DNA from: Streptomyces sp. 150FB
GTDB lineage: Bacteria > Actinomycetota > Actinomycetes > Streptomycetales > Streptomycetaceae
Reading direction: 5' to 3'
Length of the DNA stretch: 38,304 bases
Assembly (NCBI RefSeq): GCF_000818195.1
Contig: NZ_JTHL01000001.1
Location: 8,464,513-8,502,816, forward strand
The notes under the pieces are model-generated. The model had not been told where the DNA came from, searched no databases, and saw nothing but the letters and a program-made list of their open reading frames with translations. The position numbers and the translations under genes are program-made. Numbering within the stretch: the stretch's first letter is position 1; each line of letters begins with the position of its first letter. Below, piece by piece: positions 8,453-15,985 of the stretch.

Positions 8453-9355
8453 TCACCACGTCAGGAATGCGGAGATTCGCTCGCGCAGCGACCGCTCGTC
8501 GAGGCCGTGCGCGGCGAGGTGGTCGTCCATCTCCCCGTACTTACGCAGCTCCTCCCTGGCCACACCGAGGCCGAGCACCCGGTGCGGTGTCCGCTCCAGG
8601 GCGTCGTTCGCCGCGGCCGTGGAGGTCCCGGCCAGATACGGCTCGACGATCACGACATCGGCCGAGGCGCTGCCGCTGACGGCGTGCAGCAGGGCGGCAC
8701 CGTCGAAGGGGCGCACGGTGGTCGCGTACAGCACCGTCGTGTCCAGGCCCTCGGTCGCGGCGAGCACGTTGTCCAGCATGGGCCCGACGGCGATCACAAC
8801 CCCGGTGCGCCCCTCCCGTACGGTCAGGAAACCCGCTCCGGTCACCGGGTGCGCCGACGCGTTGCTCTGCGCGGACAGGCGTACGTACACCCGCTCGCCG
8901 TCAGCGGCGGCGGCGTGCCGCAGCAGGGTCTCGGCCTCGTCGGGGTGGCCCGGTACGTGGACGGTCCAGCCGTCGAGCGTGTCCAGCAGCGCGACATCGC
9001 CGGGTGCCATGTGGGTGTAGCCGCCGGCGGGCCAGTCGTACGAAGCGCTCGCGCTGACCAGCACGGCTTCGGAGCCCTGGTGGCCGATGTCGAGCTTGAC
9101 CTGCTCGAAGGGGCGCTCGACGAGGAAGCTCGCGAAGGTGTGCACGACGGGGCGGAGCCCGGTGAGGGCGAGTCCGCCGCCCACGCCGACCAGGAGCTGT
9201 TCGCGGATGCCGACGTTGATCACGCGGTCGGGGTGGCGGCGCATCGCCGGGGTGAAGCCGTCGCGGGTGATCTCGGCGAGAACGAGCGCGAGGCGTGGGT
9301 CCTCGTCCAGCAGACGGGAGGTGGTGGAGATGAAACGGTCACGCATGGTGTCCAT
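8453..9355 (-). CDS. Transketolase, C-terminal subunit
   Basis: About 300 residues. It corresponds to the pyrimidine-binding plus C-terminal domains of transketolase/DXS-type enzymes. Recognisable segments are INVGIREQLLVGVGGGLALTG (with the conserved Glu that activates thiamine diphosphate), a strand and helix with HTFASFLVERPFEQVKLDI, and a transketolase C-domain with VIAVGPMLDNVLAA and VLYATTVRPFDGAALL. ATG 9355 follows GGAAGG; a second ATG nine bases on (MRDRF) is the alternative start. It lies 50 bp downstream of the N-terminal subunit gene. The pair should form a heteromeric ThDP enzyme transferring C2 ketol units. Split transketolases in actinomycetes often sit in specialised metabolism rather than the pentose phosphate pathway. 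Confidence 0.9.
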   Translation of the reverse strand: MDTMRDRFISTTSRLLDEDPRLALVLAEITRDGFTPAMRRHPDRVINVGIREQLLVGVGGGLALTGLRPVVHTFASFLVERPFEQVKLDIGHQGSEAVLVSASASYDWPAGGYTHMAPGDVALLDTLDGWTVHVPGHPDEAETLLRHAAAADGERVYVRLSAQSNASAHPVTGAGFLTVREGRTGVVIAVGPMLDNVLAATEGLDTTVLYATTVRPFDGAALLHAVSGSASADVVIVEPYLAGTSTAAANDALERTPHRVLGLGVAREELRKYGEMDDHLAAHGLDERSLRERISAFLTW

Positions 9356-9405
9356 GGGAAAAGGCCTTCCTGGGGAGAGGGGGGATGGGTCAGGGGTGCG
9401 GTCCC

Positions 9406-10125
9406 TCAGGACTTGGGCTCCACCCGGGCGACGACCGCGCGCGGGCGCCCGGGATGGGGCGCGGTGAACGCCGCGTACAGCGCGTCGTGGTCCCGGCCGT
9501 CGACGGTCTCGGCGGACCAGCCGGCCGCCTCGAACCGGGAGGCGATGCCGCCGGGCCAGCCGAGCGAGGAGGAGGCGTTGTCGATCACGAGGGTGTGGAG
9601 CTGTTCGAGGCCGGCGGGCCCGGCGTAGGCGATCGCCTCGTGGTTGCTGCCCTCGTCGAGTTCGGCGTCCCCGATCAGCACCCACACCCGCGGGTCCCGG
9701 ATGCCCTGGGCCCGGAGCCCGAGCACGCTGCCGACGGCGAGCGGCAGCCCGTGCCCGAGCGATCCGCTGCTGATCTCCACGCCGGGCAGCAGCGTCCTGT
9801 CGGGGTGGTGGCCGAGCGGCGAGCCGTACGAACCGAAGCCGGGGAGCAGGTCCTCGGAGAGGAACCCCTTGGCGGCGAGGACGGCGTAGTACGCCATCGG
9901 CCCGTGCCCCTTGGACAGCAGGAACCGGTCACGCCCGGGCGTGTCGGCGGTCTCCGGCGACACGCGCAGCACCCGGTCGTAGAGGACCCAGAGTGCGTCC
10001 AGCGTGGAGGTGGCGGCGGGGCCGTGCTTCTCGTCGCCGGTCATCAGGGCCATGAGCCGGTTCAGATCCCCGAAACCCGGCCGGGTGGCGGTGGGGGCGG
10101 GGGTGGAGGGCGATGTGGTCGTCAT
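9406..10125 (-). CDS. Transketolase, N-terminal (ThDP-binding) subunit
   Basis: 239 residues. ThDP/Mg-binding features are LLSKGHGPMAYYAVLAAKG, SSGSLGHGLPLAVGSVLG and the diphosphate motif GDAELDEGSNHEAIAYAG...LVIDNASS. The usual GDG of this motif reads GDA here; its acidic residues and the downstream Asn are intact. I chose ATG 10125 over a TTG 21 bases upstream because the promoter at 10132-10162 would put the transcription start at this ATG, giving a leaderless mRNA. It is the first gene of a minus-strand unit with the C-terminal subunit and probably the DinB gene. Confidence 0.9.
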   Translation of the reverse strand: MTTTSPSTPAPTATRPGFGDLNRLMALMTGDEKHGPAATSTLDALWVLYDRVLRVSPETADTPGRDRFLLSKGHGPMAYYAVLAAKGFLSEDLLPGFGSYGSPLGHHPDRTLLPGVEISSGSLGHGLPLAVGSVLGLRAQGIRDPRVWVLIGDAELDEGSNHEAIAYAGPAGLEQLHTLVIDNASSSLGWPGGIASRFEAAGWSAETVDGRDHDALYAAFTAPHPGRPRAVVARVEPKS

Positions 10126-10131
10126 ACGGCC

Positions 10132-10162
10132 ACCGTGCAACCTCAACTTGACTTGAGGTCAA
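10132..10162 (-). promoter_or_regulatory. MerR/SoxR-type operator-promoter of the transketolase operon
   Basis: On the minus strand a -35 TTGACC (10162-10157) is followed after 19 bp by CACGGT (10137-10132). The long spacer holds an inverted repeat with 7-bp arms, ACCTCAA and TTGAGGT (10140-10159). The 19-bp spacing and the CCTCAA/TTGAGG arms are the geometry of MerR-family activator promoters; the E. coli soxS box reads CCTCAAGTTAACTTGAGG, matching this dyad at 16 of 18 positions read on the plus strand. The -10 is weak, as expected for an activated promoter. Transcription would start about 7 bases past it, at ATG 10125. No MerR gene is in the window. Confidence 0.65.
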
Positions 10163-10188
10163 CCAGGTGACGCCCGGGAAAGCGGTTC

Positions 10189-10216
10189 GTGACCAGTGAC
10201 CCAAGTGCGGTATCGT
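10189..10216 (+). promoter_or_regulatory. Candidate promoter of the tRNA-Pro gene
   Basis: GTGACC (10189-10194) and TATCGT (10211-10216) are 16 bp apart. Transcription would start near 10223, about 40 bp before the tRNA 5' end, leaving a short leader for RNase P. The match to consensus is moderate. Confidence 0.4.
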
Positions 10217-10261
10217 TCTCTTGCACGTTCGGCCAGGGGAAACCCCAGGTCACACGGGCAC

Positions 10262-10335
<74 letters not shown>

Positions 10336-10356
10336 CTTGCATGCACGCAGGTCGCA

Positions 10357-10387
10357 GGCGGTATCGGAGAAATCCGGTACCGCCTTT
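10357..10387 (+). terminator. Rho-independent terminator after tRNA-Pro
   Basis: GGCGGTATCGGA (10357-10368) pairs with TCCGGTACCGCC (10373-10384) over 12 bp with one T-G wobble. The loop is a GAAA tetraloop and TTT follows. It starts 21 bp after the tRNA 3' end. Confidence 0.85.
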
Positions 10388-10713
10388 CCGTATTTTCCGG
10401 GGACCGTCCGTGGTCACGCCGACCTCTCAGAGGCCTGGTTCCGAGGACGTCGTGATCGGAAACCGGAGAGCCCAAGAACGACGGAAATTCGCTCAGCTCG
10501 CCATATTTAAATGAGCTCTTCAGATGGCTGAAAGAGGGCTCAATACCGCCTGGATCGCGCCAAATGGTGATCCTTTCGCGCTCCGCTCCAATTGTCCAGA
10601 TAATTCATAGTAGTTTAATTTTCAGCCGATCTTGGTTGCCGGTGACCGTTCCCAACGGAAATTACCAGAGCTCTCGACTGGATTTTCACCGGCCGTTTTC
10701 GCAAGGGGTTGTC
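10388..10713 (+). other. Relatively AT-rich intergenic leader of the secreted beta-helix gene
   Basis: No gene is seen here. From about 10490 the sequence is much richer in A/T than the rest of the window (runs such as ATATTTAAATGAG and GTAGTTTAATTTTC). An imperfect hairpin (GAGCTCTTCAG against CTGAAAGAGGGCTC, 10514-10542) is present. A weak candidate promoter is TTGTCC (10592-10597) with TTTAAT (10614-10619) at 16-bp spacing, leaving a leader of roughly 85-90 nt before the ATG at 10714. Confidence 0.4.
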
Positions 10714-11559
10714 ATGCGCAGTACCCGTACCGTCTCAGGAGTCTCCGCAGCAGTACTTCTGGCAGCCGGCACAGCCATCCTCTTGCCCGGCACCGCGGAG
10801 GCGAGAGCTGCCTCGGTGGCCTGTTCCGAAGGCGCGCTCGTGGCCGCGGTCACCGCCACCAACGCCGCCGGCGGCGGGGTCATCACCCTGGCCGGCGGAT
10901 GCACCTACAACCTGACCTCCGCGCACGCGGGCGACCTCGTGAACGGTGGCGACGGCCTTCCGCCCATCACCACCGCCATCACCTTCGAGGGCGACAACAA
11001 CGTCATAACCCGCTCGGGATCGGCCGACTTCCGCATCATCCTGGTCGGTACTACCGGCAACCTCACCCTCAAGGGCGTGACCGTGAACAACGGCTCCGCC
11101 AAAGGGCTCTTGGGCCTGCTTCCCGCGAACGGGGGCGGCATCCTCAACCTCGGTGCCCTGACGCTCACCAACAGCGCCGTGACGAACAGCAAAGCAAGTG
11201 GCACCGGCGGCGGCGTTCACAGCGGCGGCGGTGCGGCGGCGGTGACCTTCACCGGCAGCACCTTGTCCGGCAACACCGCTGTCGGTGACGGCGGCGGCCT
11301 GTACAACACCGCCACCGCCACACTCACCAGCAGCTTCGTCAATGGGGGCAACAAGGGCCGCAGGGGCGGGGGCATCGCCTCCGTCAACGGCATCCTTACG
11401 GTGACCAGCACCCCTGTCACGGCCAATACCGCGACCTCTACCGCGGGCGGCGTCTACCGCCAGTCCGGCACCATGACGGTCACCACTTCGCCCATCTCCG
11501 CCAACACGGCGAACAACTGCACCAGCAGTGTTCCCGCCGTACCCAGTTGCGTCGGCTGA
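10714..11559 (+). CDS. Secreted right-handed beta-helix / polymorphic-repeat protein
   Basis: 281 residues. A Sec signal peptide (MRSTRTVSGVSAAVLLAAGTAI, ending GTAEARA) precedes a Gly/Thr/Ser/Asn-rich mature region. That region has irregular repeats of the type LTLTNSAVTNS, VTFTGSTLSGNTA, LTSSFVNGGN, LTVTSTPVTANTA and MTVTTSPISANTA, each followed by a GGG-containing turn. This matches the parallel beta-helix repeats of CSLREA/polymorphic-outer-membrane-like surface proteins. Four Cys residues (ACSEG, GGCTY, NNCTS, PSCVG) could form two disulphides near the two ends. ATG 10714 is supported by AAGGGG (10703-10708); the frame is open further upstream through AT-rich non-coding DNA. It is probably an extracellular or wall-associated adhesin or carbohydrate-interacting protein. 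No catalytic residue is evident. Confidence 0.8.
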   Translation: MRSTRTVSGVSAAVLLAAGTAILLPGTAEARAASVACSEGALVAAVTATNAAGGGVITLAGGCTYNLTSAHAGDLVNGGDGLPPITTAITFEGDNNVITRSGSADFRIILVGTTGNLTLKGVTVNNGSAKGLLGLLPANGGGILNLGALTLTNSAVTNSKASGTGGGVHSGGGAAAVTFTGSTLSGNTAVGDGGGLYNTATATLTSSFVNGGNKGRRGGGIASVNGILTVTSTPVTANTATSTAGGVYRQSGTMTVTTSPISANTANNCTSSVPAVPSCVG

Positions 11560-11588
11560 CCAACACCCGCACGCTTATGAGTGGCATG

Positions 11589-11625
11589 GCCTGGCGTCCG
11601 CGGGGTTCGCGGCCGTCAGGCTTTT
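11589..11625 (+). terminator. Rho-independent terminator of the beta-helix gene
   Basis: GCCTGGCGTCCGCG (11589-11602) and CGCGGCCGTCAGGC (11608-11621) form a 14-bp stem with one wobble and one mismatch. The loop is GGGTT and TTTT follows, 30 bp after the stop codon. Confidence 0.75.
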
Positions 11626-11681
11626 CGTACGTTATTCGGAACTCGATTTCCGCAGACGTCGAACCTTGCCAAGAATCGTGA

Positions 11682-11834
11682 CCGCACACGGGTTTTCAAG
11701 AGATCGCCCGTGCTGTTGGGGGCGATCGTACTGAGCCGTTGATCCTGGTCCACAATTCGAAGTGCGAGGTCGATCCGATCTCGCAGAACAGTGCCGACCA
11801 CGCCAACGGAAAGGCCGCTCGCCCGAATAGATGA
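11682..11834 (+). pseudogene. Remnant resembling the C-terminal junction of a polymorphic toxin (VHN motif)
   Basis: A 50-codon open stretch with no start codon ends at TGA 11832-11834. It contains EPLILVHNSKC (codons from 11733), then EVDPISQNSADHANGKAARPNR. The pattern (P)(I/V)LVHNxxC marks the junction between the Hint/pretoxin region and the toxin tip in RHS- and WXG-type polymorphic toxins. About 80% of third positions from 11733 are G or C, as expected for coding DNA here. An in-frame stop at 11679-11681 cuts it off from anything upstream. It lies 60 bp before, and in the same frame as, a SUKH-type immunity gene, the usual toxin-immunity order. I infer a decayed toxin tail; a chance motif in intergenic DNA remains possible. 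Confidence 0.45.
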
Positions 11835-11894
11835 AGTCGTCTGTCCCGCGGGTCCAGGGTGTTGCCGAGCAGCCCGTCGGGAGAGGATCCTCCC

Positions 11895-12416
11895 ATGGAC
11901 CAGTCCCTGCCGCAGTTGCCGAAGCCCGGATTCGTCCTGATCCGCACCGAGGCCCCGCCCGAGGTGCCCACCCCGATCGCTGTCGATCTTGGGGAGACCG
12001 GCATCCCCGGCGGGTTGATCGGATACGAGTACCAGCGGCTGAGCGAAGCGGTGTACTTCGGGAGGATCGGTGAGCAGGGGTCGGTCGCCATCGCGACAAG
12101 TGGCCTGTCCGGACACATCGCCGTCGACCTGGCCAGTGGTCACGTGGTGCAGATTCCCGGGATCGAGTCAGCGACCGCCAGTCACGTGAACAGGGACCTC
12201 GACTCCTTCCGCCGATGCGTGGCGGTCGTGATCCAACGCTTCCCGTTCTACGCTGAGGGGGACGAGGAGGGCGACGAGGAGAGGCTCGCTGAGGTGGCGG
12301 AAGAGCTGCGCGATCTTGTCTCCGGCATCGACGAGACCGCTCTCGCGCACAACGGGTTCTGGGAGACCTTCTGCGACGACGTGGCGATCGGGGACTATGC
12401 GGACTGGGAGGCGTGA
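11895..12416 (+). CDS. SUKH-superfamily (SUKH-4-like) immunity protein
   Basis: 173 residues, acidic, with no signal or membrane segment. The middle reads YFGRIGEQGSVAIATSGLSGHIAVDLASGHVVQIPG...SHVNRDLDSFRRCVAVV. This is the SUKH-4 pattern: a strand giving an 'I.lD..tG.V' segment, then 'vN.dl..F' before a helix. SUKH proteins are cytosolic and neutralise polymorphic toxins, often nucleases or deaminases. ATG 11895 follows GAGAGGA (11881-11887). The frame is open back to the toxin-like remnant's stop, so an earlier ATG at 11859 is possible but lacks a ribosome binding site. No intact toxin is adjacent, so this is an orphan immunity gene. The family call rests on pattern reading. Confidence 0.65.
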   Translation: MDQSLPQLPKPGFVLIRTEAPPEVPTPIAVDLGETGIPGGLIGYEYQRLSEAVYFGRIGEQGSVAIATSGLSGHIAVDLASGHVVQIPGIESATASHVNRDLDSFRRCVAVVIQRFPFYAEGDEEGDEERLAEVAEELRDLVSGIDETALAHNGFWETFCDDVAIGDYADWEA

Positions 12417-12649
12417 TCCGACCATCGACACCCGCCCGAAACTCCGGCCCCGCATCCCCTCGACCCCGGGGATCAGCTTTTGGGCCGTGAGCGGGCCACA
12501 TCTCGGCGCTCTCTTTCGCGCCCGGTGCCGCTTGAGCCGGCTTCAAGGGGGTGTCGCGTTATAGTCGACTGGTGACGCTTACGGACGTGAGCGTCCCGGA
12601 CGAGGTTCACCGTACCCGGACAGCGACAAGACGGTGTGGGTGGTGCTTC

Positions 12650-12904
12650 GTGGTGTATGACGTTATTCAGATCGTCGGTTCTCTGCTCATTCTGGCCGCC
12701 TTCGTGGCCTCACTGCTCGGGCGTCTCAACCAGTCCAGCTATCGCTATCTCATCCCCAACGCGATCGGCTCGGGGGTACTGACCGTCACAGCGGTCATCA
12801 GCCTCGAATGGGGCTTCATCCTGCTTGAGGGCGTGTGGGCGCTCGTATCGGTCTACTCCATCGTGCGCAAGGCGATGGGACGGGAGCCGACCGCGCCGCA
12901 CTAG
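12650..12904 (+). CDS. Small integral membrane protein (CBU_0592-like family)
   Basis: About 84 residues starting VVYDVIQIVGSLLILAAFVASLLGRLN, followed by YLIPNAIGSGVLTVTAVISLEWGFILLEGVWALVSVYSIVRKA. That gives three predicted membrane helices. The conserved order (DVIQIVGS, Y.IPN.IGSG, WGF.LLEGVWALVS) matches a widespread small membrane protein family of unknown function. I placed the start at GTG 12650 (or GTG 12653), because the in-frame stretch back to 12551 is Arg/Thr-rich and unlike the family; the ribosome binding site is weak (GTGGGTGG). The 233 bp before it hold no other gene; TATAGT at about 12560 is a possible -10. Confidence 0.72.
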   Translation: MVYDVIQIVGSLLILAAFVASLLGRLNQSSYRYLIPNAIGSGVLTVTAVISLEWGFILLEGVWALVSVYSIVRKAMGREPTAPH

Positions 12905-12944
12905 CGGGAAACCGCTGCCCCCCCGGCGTTTTCGACCCCCTGGT

Positions 12945-14195
12945 CTACTCCCCCTGCGGGGGACCGTCGGACAACCGCTCCGACGAGAAGGAGTGACCGC
13001 CCTGCATCACATAGCTGACGCGCCCGGTCGCGTTGATGTCCTGGAACGGGTCGCCTCTCAGCGCCACGAGGTCCGCCGTCGTTCCTGGTGCGATCCGGCC
13101 GAGGTCGGGCCGGCCCAGTAGTTCGGCGGCGGTGCTGGTGGCCGCGCGGAGAGCGCGCAGAGGGGAGAGGCCGTTGTCGACCAGGGTCGGGAACTCCCGC
13201 CAACTGTCGGCGTAAGGGAACATCCCGGCGTCGGTTCCGAAGGCGATCTTCACCTCCGTACCCGCGGGACGCCGCAGTCCCTCGCGCAGATCCTGCGCGT
13301 AGCGGCGGTAGGCGCGGTGCATCTTGGGCGGCCGGTCCTCCCAGAGGCTCTCGTCGTCCACCCGCTCCAGGAAATACGTCTGGGCGTACTGGGTCGGTAC
13401 GAGATAGGTGCCGTACTCGGCCATCAGCGAGTAGGCCGACGGGGTGGCCAGGCAGGCGTGCTCGATGCTGCGCACGCCGGCCCGGATGGCCCGGGTGATG
13501 GATTCGTCGTCGAAGGCGTGGGCGGCGCACGGGAGATGGAAGTCCCGGGCCGTCGAGGCGAGGACGTTCATCTCCGCCTGCGAGTAGGCGGTGTCGTCGG
13601 GGCTGTCCGCCGGTGAGGAGAAGCCTCCGCTGGCGACGAACTTGATCCAGTCCGCCCCCGCGCGCGCCTGCTGGCGTACGGCGCGGCGCAGTTCGTCGGG
13701 GCCGTCGGCCAGGGTGCCGACCTCGACCCCGTACCGTTCAGCGAGTTCGGGTGTCTTGTCGGCGTGACCTCCGCGCGGGGAGAGGATGTTGGGCGCGACG
13801 CGCATGCGGGGGCCGGTGACGAGTCCCTCGAGGACCGCCCGCCGCAGTGCCGTGTTGAGCGCCTGGTGGGCGCCTCCGAGGTCGCGGACGGTGGTGAATC
13901 CGCACGCCAGCAGGGTACGGAGTGCGGGCAGGGCCTGAAGGGTCTGGTAGGCGGCCGACGCCGTGTCGAGCCGTTCGTCCAGTGTGTGCACATGGCAGTC
14001 GATGAAGCCGGGCATCAGTGTGCAACCGGGCAGTTCCACGGTGTCGGCGTCCGGCGACGCCGGAGGCGCGGTGGTCATCTCGGCCACACGCCCGTCACGC
14101 ACCAGCACGGAGACACCGTCGGCCGGGCTGTCGGCATGACCGTCCCACAGACGGGACGCGCTCACCCATGTGTCGCGGTGCGGCGTTCTGCGCAT
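12945..14195 (-). CDS. Metal-dependent amidohydrolase (imidazolonepropionase/dipeptidase-like)
   Basis: 416 residues of the amidohydrolase superfamily. The binuclear metal site is complete: H68 and H70 in DCHVH, a probably carboxylated Lys185 in WIKFVASGG, H226 in CAAHAFDD, H246 in SIEHA and D322 in AFGTDAG. The C-terminal beta-sandwich returns with LGRIAPGTTADLVALRGDP. Family relatives hydrolyse cyclic amides or N-acyl/aminoacyl amide bonds such as Xaa-Arg dipeptides. ATG 14195 follows GGAGAGG. It lies 37 bp downstream of the GCS2 ligase gene on the same strand, so a ligase that makes an amide bond and a hydrolase that can break one are co-transcribed. Confidence 0.88.
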   Translation of the reverse strand: MRRTPHRDTWVSASRLWDGHADSPADGVSVLVRDGRVAEMTTAPPASPDADTVELPGCTLMPGFIDCHVHTLDERLDTASAAYQTLQALPALRTLLACGFTTVRDLGGAHQALNTALRRAVLEGLVTGPRMRVAPNILSPRGGHADKTPELAERYGVEVGTLADGPDELRRAVRQQARAGADWIKFVASGGFSSPADSPDDTAYSQAEMNVLASTARDFHLPCAAHAFDDESITRAIRAGVRSIEHACLATPSAYSLMAEYGTYLVPTQYAQTYFLERVDDESLWEDRPPKMHRAYRRYAQDLREGLRRPAGTEVKIAFGTDAGMFPYADSWREFPTLVDNGLSPLRALRAATSTAAELLGRPDLGRIAPGTTADLVALRGDPFQDINATGRVSYVMQGGHSFSSERLSDGPPQGE

Positions 14196-14232
14196 GTGAT
14201 CCTCTCCGGGGGAGCGGCAGGGCGCGGTGTGC

Positions 14233-15752
14233 TCACCTGTTGACGGATCGGGTCGGCGTTCGCCAGGTGTGTACCGGGGCGCCCGAGGCGACCAACTCCG
14301 TGTAGGCGTGTGTCAGCAGGCGCAGCGCGGTACGACGGTCGGCGTACTCCTCCATGGCTGTCAGGGCGCGCTGTTGCCACACCGCCCCGGTCTGCCCGCT
14401 GCTGACACGCCGGTCGATCACGGACAGCAGTTGGTCGGCCTCCTCGGAGTCGACTCCCGCTGAGACCAGCCCTGCGGCGGCGAGCGGCAGCAGACGGGGA
14501 AGCAACTCCGCGGCGCTGCCCCCGGTGAGAGCGCCGTGGTTCCCCGAGGGCCAGCAGATTTGGGCGCGCAGGCCCGAGCGGGCCGCTCGGTAGAAGTTTC
14601 CCCGGGCTGTCTCGAACGGCATGGCGGCATGGGGATCGTCCGGCTGCCCTGACAGGTGAAGGGTCAGCCCCAGGAGGAAGCGGAGTTGGCGGCCATGTCG
14701 AGGGAGGTGGGTCCGCTGGGCAGAGCCCGGAACTCGATACGGACGTGTCCGCCCGGGTCGTACACCGGGCGGTTCCAGGTCCACACCGTTCCCTGGTGCA
14801 GGCGCAGTTCGTCCAGCACGGGTGCGGCGCCGGACGCGGCGAGGACCACCGGCTCCCGCGGTGACAGTACGGGGACCAGCACGTCGTGTTCGCTCACGGC
14901 GTCCGCGAAGAGACGTACGACCCCTCCGTCCAGCCGGCGTCGGCCGAAGGAGGCTCGTGGACAAGCCCCGGCTCCCGAGGCCCGTGGACGACGCCCGGCT
15001 CCCGGAGGCCCGGCGCCGTCGCCAAAGCCCTGCTCGTACAACGGGATACGTGTCTCCTGCCAGAGCCGACGGCCCAGGAGCAGCGGCGAGTTGCCCGCCG
15101 CCGCGAGGACCGGCGCCGTCGCCAGTTGCGCCGCGTTGTACGTACGGGTGAACTCCTCGGGTGTCACCACCAGATGGACCTGCCAGGAGCAGGCCGCGCC
15201 CTGCACCGCGATGGAGTCGGCCAGCAGTGTAAGGGGCTCCTCACCGCCGAGGACGAGGAGGTAGGGCGTGCTGCGGGCCCGGGACAGCGCGCGCTCTATT
15301 TGATGGAACCGGCCGCGTGGTGTCAGGGCCCCCCGGCGCAGATCGGAGGCGGTCAGTGTGGGCAGGGTTCCGATCAGTACCGGAAGCGCTCCGTGGGAGC
15401 GGGCTGCCGCGCCGACCGTCGCCAGCAGCGCGTCGGTCTCGGATCGCATCGCGGAGAAGGGCCTTCCCCGGAGTCCGACCGGGGTCAGGTTCGCTTCAAG
15501 GTTGAACTGGTCCACTTCGAGGGATATGCGGTGGTCCGAGACGTCTTTCCGGATACGGTCGTTCAGTGCCGCCGGACGGCCTTCGGCGTCCATGAGGAAC
15601 ATTTCCAGTTCCGCGCCCAAGCTGATCTCCGACTCGCCGAATCCGGGTATGTTCAGCGTTTCTTTCAATGCCCTGACGGAATCTGTCAGGCGTCCGCGGA
15701 AAATGGAGAAGTCGGACTCCGTGAAGGTTTCCTGGCCGATTTCCAGCCCCAT
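14233..15752 (-). pseudogene. GCS2-type carboxylate-amine ligase with a single frameshift
   Basis: Reading from ATG 15752 (GGAG upstream) gives the glutamate-cysteine ligase 2 fold: ISLGAELEMFLMD (the Glu-x-Glu metal/ATP site), ISLEVDQFNLEANLTP, SWQVHLVVTPEE, then FGRRRLDGGVV and HVRIEFRALPSGPTSLDMAANSA. There the frame breaks: it runs into a stop at 14664, while the neighbouring frame continues the family sequence FLLGLTLHLSGQPDD...ARGNFYRAARSGLRAQICWPSG to 14233. One base is missing near 14690 (GCTTCC where GCCTTCC would keep frame). The joined product is about 506 residues, a normal length, with a Gly/Pro/Arg-rich insert before PRASFGRR. The family ligates an amine to a gamma-carboxylate using ATP. 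The single indel could be a sequencing error, in which case the gene is intact. Confidence 0.8.
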
Positions 15753-15985
15753 ACTCTGCTCCGTGGCCTGAAGAGGTGTCCGGAATTTTTCAAGGCGTAC
15801 GCGCCTCGACGAGTCTAATTGATCCCGGCCATGTGTGACCGCCGACAGGCGTAACCGCAGCCGAGTGGCGGCCGTGCGTCACCGGCCTCAGACTGTTCTT
15901 GAGCCGTGCTTCCTCGCCCGGGAGCAGCCCGAACTCGGTAGACATTCGGCTCCTTCATCTCTCTACCCCACGGGACTGATGATCA

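Noticed and set aside
11528..11734. 68-codon plus-strand frame overlapping the beta-helix stop
   Set aside because: It runs through the terminator hairpin at 11589-11625 and has no ribosome binding site or domain.
12530..12552. CTTGA/TCAAG dyad around AGCCGGCT before the small membrane protein
   Set aside because: Short, off-centre and without promoter elements at fitting distance.
14660..14720. Programmed frameshift in the GCS2 ligase
   Set aside because: There is no slippery heptamer or clear downstream structure, and the family is not known to use recoding; a missing base explains it better.
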